Positions 35,883-44,331 of a stretch of DNA of 50,970 nt are shown here, piece by piece. Made by a program: the position numbers and the translations under genes. Source of the stretch: an uncultured Eubacterium sp. (GTDB lineage Bacteria > Bacillota > Clostridia > Lachnospirales > Lachnospiraceae); NCBI GenBank assembly GCA_910586445.1, contig CAJUHV010000024.1, forward strand, positions 1 to 50,970, given 5' to 3'. Under the pieces are notes generated by a model, which made no database searches, was not told where the DNA came from, and worked only from the letters and a program-made list of their open reading frames with translations. How positions within the stretch are numbered: the first letter of the stretch is position 1; every line of letters begins with the position of its first letter.

Positions 35883-35946
35883 ATCATACACTTTTTTCTT
35901 GTAAGGAAAAAGGTATGATCTTGACTTCTTTTAAGGCCATATTGAC
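35883..35946 (-). promoter_or_regulatory. LytTR-type promoter of peptide gene A
   Basis: On the plus strand the 9-mers GATCTTGAC (35917-35925) and CATATTGAC (35938-35946) are direct repeats 21 bp apart. On the minus strand a 28-bp gap leads to a putative -10 TATGAT (35883-35888); no good -35 exists, consistent with activation. ACAAGAAA/TTTCTTGT flank the -10. Confidence 0.7.
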
Positions 35947-35991
35947 ATACATCGGAAATGCTACTTTTTGCTGTGTGAAACAGCATACACT

Positions 35992-37896
35992 TTATTCGTT
36001 CATGCTGTCCCAAATCTCTCTGCCGTCAATCTGCACAAGCGGCTCCGCCTTTTCCACCAGTTCTGCAGTGGAAAGCAGTGCCTCTTTTGTATATACATCC
36101 GGCTCGTCCCAGAAATTATATCCATAAAATCCATCTTCCATCTCTAACAGTCTGCCCTGATAGATTTCAAGTCCCCCATTTCCTGACTGTTTCGCATATC
36201 TGTTCAAAATCCCGTCCTCACTATAGCACAGCCTCACATCGTCCCTGCCGTCCAGTTTTTCTGACTTGCTGCTCTTTATCATATTTTCCATATTATACTG
36301 TTTAAATATATGGCAGCCAAATGTATACTCCCCTTTTTTATAAATAAGCTCAATGAATAATATATCATCTGCTGAAAATTTTCTTTTTAAAATCCGCCCA
36401 TACTCTTCTTCCTGCCCGTCTGCCGGAACAGTCAGCGCTGATATCCGGATCTTTTCAAGCCGGCAGTCTTTTCCTAATTTCTTTTTTATAAAAAGCTGCG
36501 GATATACTTTCCTTACTTCTTTTAGAGAATCAAAATGATCGCTGCTGTAACCTGCCACCGCTGCCCCGCCCGGCAGCATTATATATTCATCATATGCCAG
36601 CCGCTGCCTCAGCTCCTTAATATAGTCGTCCTTTTCTTCCTGCGTCATGTCCGCATACTCCCCTGACATAGTCTCCTGTGAATCTGCCGCAGCAAAAAGC
36701 TCGCCGGAAGATTCCATAACAACCTGCGCCAGCGCACCTGCAAGCTGCTCCAGTTTTGCGCAGTCTACCTGCTCCGCCGTATCCTCCGGCGTATGGATCA
36801 GCCGGATCACATCCGTCCCCTGCCCGATATCTACGGCCGGACACTGTGCAAAACTGTAATGGTCGCTCATCATGCTTTCTTCCGCCTGCTCTATGCCGTG
36901 GCACCCTGCCTGTTCCAACAGCCCTGCCAGCGTATCACGCAGCGCCGTAGAACGGTTATTCGTCGTAACACGCGGATTGCCGGCTCCCTTCATTCCCAGA
37001 CAGTCCATATTTATATAGCTGTATTCCTCATACCTTTCCGCAATCAGCCCCGCGCCGGCAGCGCTCCCCTGCTGCCCTTCTTCTTCGGCATTCCAAAAAC
37101 AGGCTATCAGATCCACATCCGGCGTCTGCCCTGCCAGCTCCCTGCAGACAGCCAGCAGCGCAGAAGCGCCGGAGGCATTATCCACCGCTCCTGCATATAG
37201 GGCATCGCCCTGCATTCCCATATGATCTACATGCGCCCCGATCACAAGCGCCCTGCTGGAATCTTTTCCTTTCAGCACGCCCATTGCATTCTGCAGCTGC
37301 AGTGTCCCCATCTCCCCTTCACAGCGGTAGGAAATCGATTCTCCGGCATGCAGTAAAATCTCATCCATGGCCTCGCTGCTCACGCCTACAGTCAGGCTGT
37401 CAAATTCTTCCCTGCCTGAGATCCTGCTGTAATTGCCAAAGCGGAATCTGGATACCTTGAAAGCCAGCGACATGCCCCCGCTGCATGGAATCTCCAGCAC
37501 ACCGTCCTGCGGCATCTGCTCTGGTATCGTCCCCGTCAGCTCCAGCGGCATGCTCAGAGAGCTGAAATAGTCCTCTCCTTCTTGAAACATAATTTCCGCA
37601 CCGTCATCCCCCAGGATCGACAGCGACGTGCTGCTGACTGTTGGAAGTTCGGCCTCAAAAGGAACACTGTAAGATTCGGCAAAAGGCGCAAAGCCATAGG
37701 ATTCCATTTTTTCAGACAGATACGACAGCGCCTTATCATTGCCCTTTGTGCCGTAGAGCCTCCCTTCATATTCTGCGCTCGTAAGTATCTTTAATGTGTC
37801 TTCTACGCGGTCCTGCGGTTTCTGCCCGCAGGCGGATAACAGACAGACCGGCAGAAGGCAGAGAAGGGATACCGATAATATTTTTAATTTATGCAA
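35992..37896 (-). CDS. M28-family zinc aminopeptidase lipoprotein with extra C-terminal domain
   Basis: 634 aa. Lipoprotein signal peptide with lipobox LLSAC near residue 22. The M28 domain keeps the two-zinc ligands and catalytic Glu: IGAHVDHMG, AGAVDNASGASALLA, FWNAEEEGQQGS, INMDCLGMKG and LIHTPEDTA. A PA-like insert sits between residues about 75 and 200. After about residue 400 comes a further region of about 230 residues (ELRQRLAYDEYIMLPGG onward) that I do not recognise. It probably starts at TTG 37896 after AAGGAGG, 8 bases away. Extracellular peptide hydrolysis is likely. It ends 154 bases from peptide gene A. Confidence 0.88.
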   Translation of the reverse strand: MHKLKILSVSLLCLLPVCLLSACGQKPQDRVEDTLKILTSAEYEGRLYGTKGNDKALSYLSEKMESYGFAPFAESYSVPFEAELPTVSSTSLSILGDDGAEIMFQEGEDYFSSLSMPLELTGTIPEQMPQDGVLEIPCSGGMSLAFKVSRFRFGNYSRISGREEFDSLTVGVSSEAMDEILLHAGESISYRCEGEMGTLQLQNAMGVLKGKDSSRALVIGAHVDHMGMQGDALYAGAVDNASGASALLAVCRELAGQTPDVDLIACFWNAEEEGQQGSAAGAGLIAERYEEYSYINMDCLGMKGAGNPRVTTNNRSTALRDTLAGLLEQAGCHGIEQAEESMMSDHYSFAQCPAVDIGQGTDVIRLIHTPEDTAEQVDCAKLEQLAGALAQVVMESSGELFAAADSQETMSGEYADMTQEEKDDYIKELRQRLAYDEYIMLPGGAAVAGYSSDHFDSLKEVRKVYPQLFIKKKLGKDCRLEKIRISALTVPADGQEEEYGRILKRKFSADDILFIELIYKKGEYTFGCHIFKQYNMENMIKSSKSEKLDGRDDVRLCYSEDGILNRYAKQSGNGGLEIYQGRLLEMEDGFYGYNFWDEPDVYTKEALLSTAELVEKAEPLVQIDGREIWDSMNE

Positions 37897-37911
37897 GATA
37901 CGAACCTCCTT

Positions 37912-37951
37912 AAAAAAGCTTAGCCAAGAGTGCTGTTGAGAGGCTCTTGGC
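37912..37951 (-). terminator. Intrinsic terminator after the 121-aa secreted protein gene
   Basis: GCCAAGAG/CTCTTGGC stem followed on the minus strand by TAAGCTTTTTT. Confidence 0.65.
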
Positions 37952-38017
37952 TTTAGCTGTTCTTATATTGTTTTATAAAATATTAAAATTAATCTGTATA
38001 AAAGCATTTTGATTAGA

Positions 38018-38383
38018 CTAACTTCCTTTTACACACTGCCACGGATCTTTAAAAACATCTGTTGTATGTATAAATGAAGTATGACATCCTGTGCATTCAT
38101 ACTTAATGACATTCTGCCACAATTCACGTCTATGATAATATCCAGATCTGCCATGTGTACATGTACCTGTCTCTACGAATACTACGTGTCTATCTGTTTT
38201 AACAGCAATATAACCTCCCCTATCGCAATGCGGCTCCCATATAGGCATTATGCCGCTTTCCTCATTACCTGCTGTCAAAACAGCACTGCTTTGCTCATTT
38301 GAACTTCCTTCTGCCGCCATTGCTGAAACAGAACATCCAACAATAAAAACCAAACTTAATATTAAACTGACTATTTTCTTCAT
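38018..38383 (-). CDS. Small secreted Cys/His-rich protein
   Basis: 121 aa. A signal peptide (KKIVSLILSLVFIVGCSVSA, cleavage after AMAA) precedes a mature domain of about 95 residues with clustered Cys/His: EPHCDRGG, TGTCTHGRSGYYHRRE, KYECTGCHTSFIHTTD and a last Cys near the end. The arrangement suggests a metal-binding or disulfide-stabilised fold; no family recognised. AGGAGG precedes the ATG. It neighbours the M28 peptidase and LytTR gene on the same strand but has its own terminator. Confidence 0.75.
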   Translation of the reverse strand: MKKIVSLILSLVFIVGCSVSAMAAEGSSNEQSSAVLTAGNEESGIMPIWEPHCDRGGYIAVKTDRHVVFVETGTCTHGRSGYYHRRELWQNVIKYECTGCHTSFIHTTDVFKDPWQCVKGS

Positions 38384-38445
38384 AAATCCTCCTAACTCGG
38401 CTTAACCGAAACCAGTGTTTTGCTATAAAAGCAAATTTTACATTA

Positions 38446-38605
38446 GAGCGTGTTTGAAAAATGCTTTCTGTGAGATGTGCTTCACACTTAGTGGAGAATT
38501 TATCCCAAATTTATGAGGCATAGCGGGCTATGTTGATTAAATTTGGGATGAATTATCCGCAAAGTGGGGAGTGCAGATCACAGGAATGATTTTTCAAACA
38601 CGCTC
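38446..38605. mobile_element. 160-bp MITE-like palindromic element, complete copy
   Basis: Perfect 17-bp terminal inverted repeats GAGCGTGTTTGAAAAAT / ATTTTTCAAACACGCTC. Pairing continues imperfectly almost to the centre (ATCCCAAATTTA..TAAATTTGGGAT), and the loop has CATAGC/GCTATG, so the whole element can form one long hairpin. No ORF. A second, shortened copy is at 44332. Confidence 0.75.
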
Positions 38606-38701
38606 CAGTACCCTTAAAAACTTTTTTCTCGTATCATCCCTCTGCAAGTCTGACATCTCGGCAACTTCCGCTTTTCTATCTGTACCACCTCCCATATTCA
38701 T
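38594..38701 (-). CDS. Possible 35-aa ORF abutting the palindromic element
   Basis: Reads MNMGGGTDRKAEVAEMSDLQ then RDDTRKKFLRVLERV and stops within the element's terminal repeat. GAAAGG lies 6 bases upstream. The stretch AEMSDLQRDDTR vaguely resembles the end of peptide B (ARMSDVQ..RDMMTR). The LER-V/I-stop ending also appears at the element fragment at 12471, suggesting the ORF and repeat travel together. Translation is unproven. Confidence 0.35.
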   Translation of the reverse strand: MNMGGGTDRKAEVAEMSDLQRDDTRKKFLRVLERV

Positions 38702-38841
38702 TTTTAGCCTTTCGACAATGAATCCGCATCATTATTATGATTTTCATCATTTCATTTCCGAGATATTTTCAATTATAGCATACAATCAATTACATTTCTT
38801 CTTTGATCCTCTTTTAACACTTTTTGACCTTTATCTGCATT

Positions 38842-39561
38842 TCAAGCCTGTCCCCAGTATTCCTTTATGCTGTTTCTCAAATGCCGTACTTGCGTACGGC
38901 TGACCGTCAGCTTCTCCCCGCTGCTCAGTCTGACCTCCAATTTATCTATACTTACAATATGCCTTAAATTCACAATACAGCTCTTATCCAGATAAACAAA
39001 TTCTTTCGCCTTCAGCTGTGCAAACACCTCGCTCAATGTCTTTCTCACCCTGCTGATACCATAAACAGTGCAAAAGTATGTATATTTCCTTTCCACATAA
39101 ACATAATAAATATCCTTATAGCAGATCTTTTCCACATGATTGGCAGTCTCAATAATATAATTGCGCTGGTTCTGATCATCCAGGCAGCCGCACAGTTCAT
39201 CCAATACCGCAGGCAGCTCATCCTGCCACTGCGATTTTAAAATATAGCGGCTGACATGATATTCATATCCTTTTATACTGTAGCGTGCATCTGTAGAAAT
39301 CACCACAAGAAACGGAGGCTCCTGGTAAAGCTCCCTGATATGCTGTGCCACATAATACTCGCCTGTCTCCCCCATTATAGCGTCCAGTAAATAAATATCG
39401 TAATACTCTTTTCTCTCTTCCAGATCCCAGAACAGCTCCTGTGCCAAGCGGTAAGGCACTGCCTTTATCTCCTTTTTATTTAAAGCTGCATATTCCTGTA
39501 TCATGCATATGACTGCATCCAGCAGCTCCATATGTTCATCAACCACCGCAATCTTTACCAT
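38842..39561 (-). CDS. LytTR-family response regulator
   Basis: 239 aa, the size of AgrA/VirR/ComE-type regulators. Receiver domain: VKIAVVDEH, phospho-acceptor Asp in YDIYLLDAIMG, VVISTDARYSIKGYEY, and the conserved Lys in RYILK. The LytTR DNA-binding domain follows (DIYYVYVERKYTYFCTVYGI, FVYLDKSCIVNLRHIVSIDK, VSRTQVRHLRNSIKEYWG). The acidic pocket is DE rather than DDE. The start at 39561 has GGGAGG upstream; a longer frame to 39663 lacks one. No histidine kinase is in the window. LytTR domains bind 9-bp direct repeats 21 bp apart, exactly what precedes the three 57-aa peptide genes. Confidence 0.9.
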   Translation of the reverse strand: MVKIAVVDEHMELLDAVICMIQEYAALNKKEIKAVPYRLAQELFWDLEERKEYYDIYLLDAIMGETGEYYVAQHIRELYQEPPFLVVISTDARYSIKGYEYHVSRYILKSQWQDELPAVLDELCGCLDDQNQRNYIIETANHVEKICYKDIYYVYVERKYTYFCTVYGISRVRKTLSEVFAQLKAKEFVYLDKSCIVNLRHIVSIDKLEVRLSSGEKLTVSRTQVRHLRNSIKEYWGQA

Positions 39562-39693
39562 CCCAGATACCTCCCACGATTTATCCACTTTGTACAATAT
39601 TGTAAATATATTACACTTTACTACTTTATCACAATACACCTTCAAACGCAATACAAACATCATAATAAACTGCGGACATGCGTGGAAAATCCC

Positions 39694-39749
39694 AAAAATA
39701 AAAACGCACCGTTCAGATCTTTCCCGCTGAACGCTGCGTTTTTATTTTT
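39694..39749. terminator. Strong intrinsic terminator after peptide gene B
   Basis: AAAAACGCACCGTTCAG and CTGAACGCTGCGTTTTT pair, with A- and T-tracts on both sides. It separates peptide gene B from the LytTR regulator downstream. Confidence 0.85.
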
Positions 39750-39850
39750 GCTGCCAAACAAGTGCCATGCACTTTTGACACCCATATTTCATTTAAGCCT
39801 GATTCTATCCTGTCTGTAAAATATTCTCTCATAGTCTGCAGTACCTGCCA

Positions 39851-40024
39851 TTATCTGGTCATCATATCTCGCAGCATCTGCACATCAGACATTCTGGCAG
39901 AAGCGGCATGCATTCCAAATACAATCGTATTCAGATTTTCTGCAAAGTAATCTGCAATTTTTTCTTTTAATGTCTTTTTGTTTTCACGATATGCTGCACT
40001 GCTTTTTAATGTAATTGTACTCAT
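39851..40024 (-). CDS. 57-aa paralogous peptide B
   Basis: 57 aa. Starts MSTITLKSSAAYRENKKTLK, core EKIADYFAENLNTIVFGM, end QMLRDMMTR. By hand alignment about 74% identical to copy C. The start at 40024 has GGAGG 8 bases upstream, the same spacing as in the other two copies. It is the copy nearest the LytTR regulator, 290 bases upstream of it on the same strand but separated by a strong terminator. No signal peptide or cysteine. Confidence 0.8.
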   Translation of the reverse strand: MSTITLKSSAAYRENKKTLKEKIADYFAENLNTIVFGMHAASARMSDVQMLRDMMTR

Positions 40025-40067
40025 ATTTGCTACCTCCATGTTTGTGTTCCTTGTTGTTACATGAGAT

Positions 40068-40131
40068 AGCATACACCTTTCTCACTATGTCAAAAAGGCA
40101 TAATCTTGACTTCTTTTAAGTCGATATTGAC
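40068..40131 (-). promoter_or_regulatory. LytTR-type promoter of peptide gene B
   Basis: AATCTTGAC (40102-40110) and GATATTGAC (40123-40131) on the plus strand, 21 bp apart; on the minus strand a 28-bp gap, then -10 TATGCT (40068-40073). An ACAT(AGT)GAGA/TCTCATGT inverted repeat flanks the -10. Confidence 0.7.
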
Positions 40132-40212
40132 ATACTCGGCATTCTCCGCACTCCTCACATCTATTTTCCAGCCGCTATCAGAATTCTCTTTCTATAAGCA
40201 GTCTTCCTTGCT

Positions 40213-43200
40213 TCAAGCAGTAATCCTCTTATCGATCAGCAGCAATACTGCCGGCAGTATAAATACAACCAAAATTACCGAGCAGATCGCTCCGTAAGCC
40301 AGCATCAGACATGTCTGTGATATACTCTCCTGTGTCATCAGCACACTCACTGTAAAGCACGTACTAATCAGTATAAGCGACGATGTAAGGATCGTCTTGA
40401 TCGCATGGTTCATTGCTTCTATAACTGCCTCCCTCTTCTCCATATACCCGCGCATTTCTTTGTAATGGTCAAACAGCAAAATACCGTAATCAATCGTAGC
40501 GCCCATCAGAATACACTGCACGAGTATCAGCGCAATATAGTTCACCTGATATCCCTGCAGGCATACAACAGCTGTTGTAATAAATACAGAAGCCTGTATC
40601 ATGCCTACCAGTACGACTGAACTGACCATCGAACGGAACGTGAAAAATACCACTACTAATATAACTATAATCGTCAATACCGTTACAAAATTCAACTCGT
40701 CGCTAAATCCCGCATCCATTTCGCAGCCCATTGCCGCATCGCCTACCAGCCATGCCTCCTGCTCAAAATTATCCTCTGCTTTTTGTGTAAAATCATTGAT
40801 ACTTCGAAACGTCTCTGCGCTTTCTACCGGAAGCTTTGTAGAAATAATCATACGATTATAGTTCTCACCCTGCATAAGCGCACAGCTCTCTTCCAGCTGT
40901 ACTTTGCCATCCAGAATGTCTTTTTGCATTTCTTCGTCCACAGCCTCGGCATAATCTGCATCCGTAAGCACATCGTCTGCCAGAAATGCGAGAAATTCAC
41001 CCAGCGTCACCTGGTCCTTATCTACATTACGTGTCAGCATTCTGTGTATTTTTAATAAATCCTTTACCTCAGACACATCCTGCTCCATTACTTCAGAAAG
41101 CTCCTCTTCATCCATCTTTTGTTTGTAGATTTTCCGGCCGTCCTCATATTCCTGACGCCCCTGCTCAAGCTCTCTTTTTCCTTTCTCTAATTCCTGCCTG
41201 CCGCTTTCCAGCTGGGCCTCCGCTTCAGCCGCCGCTTTTTTTCCTGCCTCCAGCTCTTTTTTTGCTTCTGCAAGCTGAGCCTTTCCGTTTTCAAGCTGCC
41301 TTCTGCCATGCTCCAGTTCCTGCCTGCCGCTTTCCAATTCTTTTTTTGCCGCAGCAAGCTCTGCTTTTTTTGCATCCAATTCTTTGCGGCCGGCTGTTAC
41401 CGTCTTCTTTGCCGCAGCAAGCTCTGCTTTTTTCTGCTTCAGCTCCTTTTTTCCTGCCTCCAGCTGCTGTCTGGCGGCCTTCAGTTCAGTTTCCTCTTCT
41501 CCCAGAGTCTGTGCGATCATATCCTCTGTCATTCCGGCCTCTGCCATCTGCTTTTTTGCCGCAGCAAGCTGCTGCTCGCCTTCTTTTACCTGTTTTTCCG
41601 CTGCTTCAAGCTCACGTTCTGCTGCCGCAAGCTGCTGCTGCCCATCCTTTAGCTGTTCCTCGCCTGTTATCAGTTCTTTTTCTGCTGCTTCAAGCTGCTG
41701 CCCGCCTTCTTTTACCTGCCGCTCGCCTTCTGCCAGCTCGTTTTCTCCTTGACGAATCTGCGCTTCGTTATCCCGTATCAGCTGCTCATTTTCTGCAATC
41801 TGGCGTTCACCATCAGCCAGTTCTTTTTTTGCACCTGCAAGCTGCCGCTCACCTTCGGCAGCTTCTTTTTCGCCTTCTGCCAGCTTCTTTTCACCTGCAG
41901 CTAGTTCTTTTTTTGCTTTTGCCAGCTCTTTTCTGCCGTCTTCCAGCTCCTTCTTTGCATCTGTGAGCTGTTTTCGCTGCTCCTCGTCCATAAACTGCTC
42001 GAAATCAGGATTGTCTGCAACCTGCTCATTTAAATCACAGATCAGGTCATTCATTGTGATCTTTGCAAACGCTGACGGATCTTTGTGCTCCTGATACATC
42101 TGATACATAATCTGAGCCTGTGCCAGCGGCATTTCCATCTCTTCTGCAAGTTCTTTATATGTAAATAGCTTACCCGCGGTATTCAGATAATCCTGCACAT
42201 AATTGACTTCTTCGCGTTCTTCCAGCCAGCCGATGTATTCCTCTATGCGCTCAGGTGTTTCTGTGCTGTCGTATAAAAATACGCACTGGTTATCCACCCC
42301 GAAAACTTCCTCTGTCTTTGTCTGGGCAGGATTTTCCAAAACCTTGATATATGTAATTTCCAGATTATCTTTTATAATATATGCGCCTGCCGTAACCAGA
42401 AGAATCAGCGGCACAGAAATGAACCTGGCCTTTGATGCAAATCTCATAACAGGCGTCATATTCAGCTGCAGGGATCTTTTTTGTGTCTTTGCCATCATCC
42501 GGTCACACTGAACGACAAGTCCCGGAAGTATGATAAATATACACAAAAGACTGATAAATACGCCCTTTGCAAGCACGATCCCCATATCCTGACCGATTTT
42601 AAAGCTCATAAACAGCAATACCAAAAGCCCGGCAATCGTAGTCAGTGAACTGCTGCTGATTGAAAGAAATGAGTTTGCCAGAGCCTTTTTCATTGCAGCA
42701 GCCGGATTATCCTCCTGCATCTTTTCCTGCCCATAACGGTTCATCAGCATAATAGAATAATCCATCGAAAGCCCCATCTGCAGCAGCGAGCCGATTGCAA
42801 AAGTCATAAAGGATACAGACGGCAGCCAGGCATTTGACCCCATATTCATCAGCACGGCAGCCCCGATGCATCCCATATACAGAAATGGTTCTATCCAAGA
42901 ATCACACAATAGAAAAAGAATCGCAAATATGAACACGACCGCAACAATCGCAATTACCGGAATCTCTTCTGTCAGCGTCTTAATCATCAAATCATTATCT
43001 ACTGCTACTCCGCTTATCAGCGCTTCATCTTTATAGGTATCCCTCAGTACCTGCAGTACTTCCCTTGCTTTCTTCGAATATGTGCCCGCAGCTATATTCA
43101 GCACATACTTGGAATAGTTTCCCTTTTGATAGTTCTCATCCTGCTGTAGATAAATCACGCTTTTTACATATTCCATTTCTTCCAGCTGCGCCTTGCGTTC

Positions 43201-43437
43201 CAGCTGCTCTTCGGATGATAAATTCTCAAACATTACAGTGACGGCCGCCATCTCGCCGTATTCTTCGTCCATCAGTTTCATTCCTTTTCTGACCGAAGAA
43301 TCATTCGGCAGGTATTTCGACATATCATAATTAATGTTCACTCGTGCCATGCCATAAATAGACGCTGCCACCAGAATTATCGTCACAATAAATATAAATG
43401 CCCTCCTATCTACAATCCAGCTAGCAATTTTTTTCAT
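40213..43437 (-). CDS. MMPL/RND-family exporter with a long heptad-repeat insert
   Basis: About 1074 aa. Two MMPL/SSD-type transmembrane halves: an N-terminal helix (AFIFIVTIILVAASIYGMAR), then VIAIVAVVFIFAILFLLCDS and PSVSFMTFAIGSLLQMGLSM DYSIML; the second half has VTVLTIIVILVVVFFTFRSM, LILVQCILMGATIDYGILLF and CSVILVVFILPAVLLLIDKR. The extracytoplasmic loop of the first half carries a coiled coil of about 290 residues (roughly 500-790) made of heptads such as KELAAGEKKLAEGEKEAAEG and RQELEKGKRELEQGRQEYED. Such inserts occur in other Firmicutes MMPL proteins. ATG 43437 has GGAGG 9 bases upstream. It lies divergent from a TetR gene that probably represses it; the substrate is unknown. Confidence 0.92.
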   Translation of the reverse strand: MKKIASWIVDRRAFIFIVTIILVAASIYGMARVNINYDMSKYLPNDSSVRKGMKLMDEEYGEMAAVTVMFENLSSEEQLERKAQLEEMEYVKSVIYLQQDENYQKGNYSKYVLNIAAGTYSKKAREVLQVLRDTYKDEALISGVAVDNDLMIKTLTEEIPVIAIVAVVFIFAILFLLCDSWIEPFLYMGCIGAAVLMNMGSNAWLPSVSFMTFAIGSLLQMGLSMDYSIMLMNRYGQEKMQEDNPAAAMKKALANSFLSISSSSLTTIAGLLVLLFMSFKIGQDMGIVLAKGVFISLLCIFIILPGLVVQCDRMMAKTQKRSLQLNMTPVMRFASKARFISVPLILLVTAGAYIIKDNLEITYIKVLENPAQTKTEEVFGVDNQCVFLYDSTETPERIEEYIGWLEEREEVNYVQDYLNTAGKLFTYKELAEEMEMPLAQAQIMYQMYQEHKDPSAFAKITMNDLICDLNEQVADNPDFEQFMDEEQRKQLTDAKKELEDGRKELAKAKKELAAGEKKLAEGEKEAAEGERQLAGAKKELADGERQIAENEQLIRDNEAQIRQGENELAEGERQVKEGGQQLEAAEKELITGEEQLKDGQQQLAAAERELEAAEKQVKEGEQQLAAAKKQMAEAGMTEDMIAQTLGEEETELKAARQQLEAGKKELKQKKAELAAAKKTVTAGRKELDAKKAELAAAKKELESGRQELEHGRRQLENGKAQLAEAKKELEAGKKAAAEAEAQLESGRQELEKGKRELEQGRQEYEDGRKIYKQKMDEEELSEVMEQDVSEVKDLLKIHRMLTRNVDKDQVTLGEFLAFLADDVLTDADYAEAVDEEMQKDILDGKVQLEESCALMQGENYNRMIISTKLPVESAETFRSINDFTQKAEDNFEQEAWLVGDAAMGCEMDAGFSDELNFVTVLTIIVILVVVFFTFRSMVSSVVLVGMIQASVFITTAVVCLQGYQVNYIALILVQCILMGATIDYGILLFDHYKEMRGYMEKREAVIEAMNHAIKTILTSSLILISTCFTVSVLMTQESISQTCLMLAYGAICSVILVVFILPAVLLLIDKRITA

Positions 43438-43672
43438 TCGCAAAAACCTCCTTTGTTTTGACAGATTGTATTTTATATGTTACACTGTAAATATATCTAC
43501 AATATGTTGTTTTTGCAATAATCAGTTTTATAACAAACGGTGCGAAACCAACGAATCAGCCAGAAACTGTTGCGAAATCAAGCCAAGATCCAAACTTGTA
43601 TACCATTTATCAAATAAAAGATTATCAGTGTTCATTTATCAGAAATAAATTTCAGAAAAAGGAGAAAAGAAC
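43438..43672. promoter_or_regulatory. Divergent promoter region MMPL exporter / tetR
   Basis: Plus strand: TTGACA near 43459, 17 bases, TACACT for tetR. ATTGTA ... TACAAT arms around 43465-43505 give an inverted repeat that could be the TetR operator. No gene in this gap. Confidence 0.5.
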
Positions 43673-44254
43673 ATGGCTAAAAACGACAACCAACGCACGC
43701 GCCTGACAAAGCTGCTGCTTAAAAACAGTCTGATCAAGCTGCTGCATAAAAAACAAATTTATCAGATTACGGTAAGCGAACTCTGTACCGAAGCAGAGCT
43801 GAACCGTTCCACATTTTATAAATATTATGGAAATGTACGCGATATTCTGGAAGAATTAGAAGAAGAGACACTGGCAAAAGGCATGCAGTGCATGCAGGAA
43901 ATTGAAGAATCCGGCGTTGGAAAAGAACCTCTCTATCGGCTGCTGTGCTATGTCAAGGAAAATAAGGATATCTACCAGCTGCTGTTAAACAACGACGTAA
44001 CCGGAGATTTTCCTGCAAAAATGCTCAAAGGCATGACAGACTTTTTCAAACACAAGTCCGGCCCTGCCATAAATGAGATCAGGATGTCTGAATACACGTT
44101 TGAATACCTGGTGTCCGGCTGTATCAGTGTCATACAAAGCTGGATCGACGGGCCTATGGCAGAATCGCCGACTGAAATCTCAAATCATATTTATGACCTG
44201 TCCGTATGTATACTGACGCATATGAATATGCTGCCGGAAGAGTATTCTAAATAG
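43673..44254 (+). CDS. TetR/AcrR-family transcriptional regulator
   Basis: 193 aa. The N-terminal HTH is clear (LIKLLHKKQIYQITVSELCT, EAELNRSTFYKYYGNVRDIL) and the C-terminal ligand domain is all-helical, like the TetR_C group found next to DUF/MMPL exporters. AAGGAG lies 8 bases before the ATG. Divergent from the MMPL exporter, so local repression of it is the simplest reading. Confidence 0.92.
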   Translation: MAKNDNQRTRLTKLLLKNSLIKLLHKKQIYQITVSELCTEAELNRSTFYKYYGNVRDILEELEEETLAKGMQCMQEIEESGVGKEPLYRLLCYVKENKDIYQLLLNNDVTGDFPAKMLKGMTDFFKHKSGPAINEIRMSEYTFEYLVSGCISVIQSWIDGPMAESPTEISNHIYDLSVCILTHMNMLPEEYSK

Positions 44255-44283
44255 CGGGCTTGGCTGCTTGTAAATTAAACACT

Positions 44284-44325
44284 AAAAAATTCTTGCCGGC
44301 AGTTTAAACCAACAAGAATTTTTTA
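44284..44325 (+). terminator. Intrinsic terminator after tetR
   Basis: AAAAAATTCTTG and CAAGAATTTTTT form the stem around a 16-base loop, with a T-tract. Confidence 0.85.
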
Positions 44326-44331
44326 TCTCCC

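Larger units (their letters stand above)
38384..38841. other. Intergenic region holding a hairpin element and a 35-aa ORF
   Basis: Contains the 160-bp palindromic element (38446-38605) and a short minus-strand ORF that ends inside its terminal repeat (38594-38701). The remaining part to 38841 is AT-rich; nothing else recognised. Confidence 0.6.

Noticed and set aside
39851..40024. Peptide genes as AgrD-type autoinducer precursors
   Set aside because: No AgrB, no conserved Cys/Ser macrocycle motif and no amphipathic AgrD leader; only the LytTR-type promoter is shared with agr systems.
40986..41966. 326-aa plus-strand ORF rich in Leu, Pro, Phe
   Set aside because: Antisense reading of the MMPL heptad repeats; the biased codons remove stops. 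No start signal or family match.
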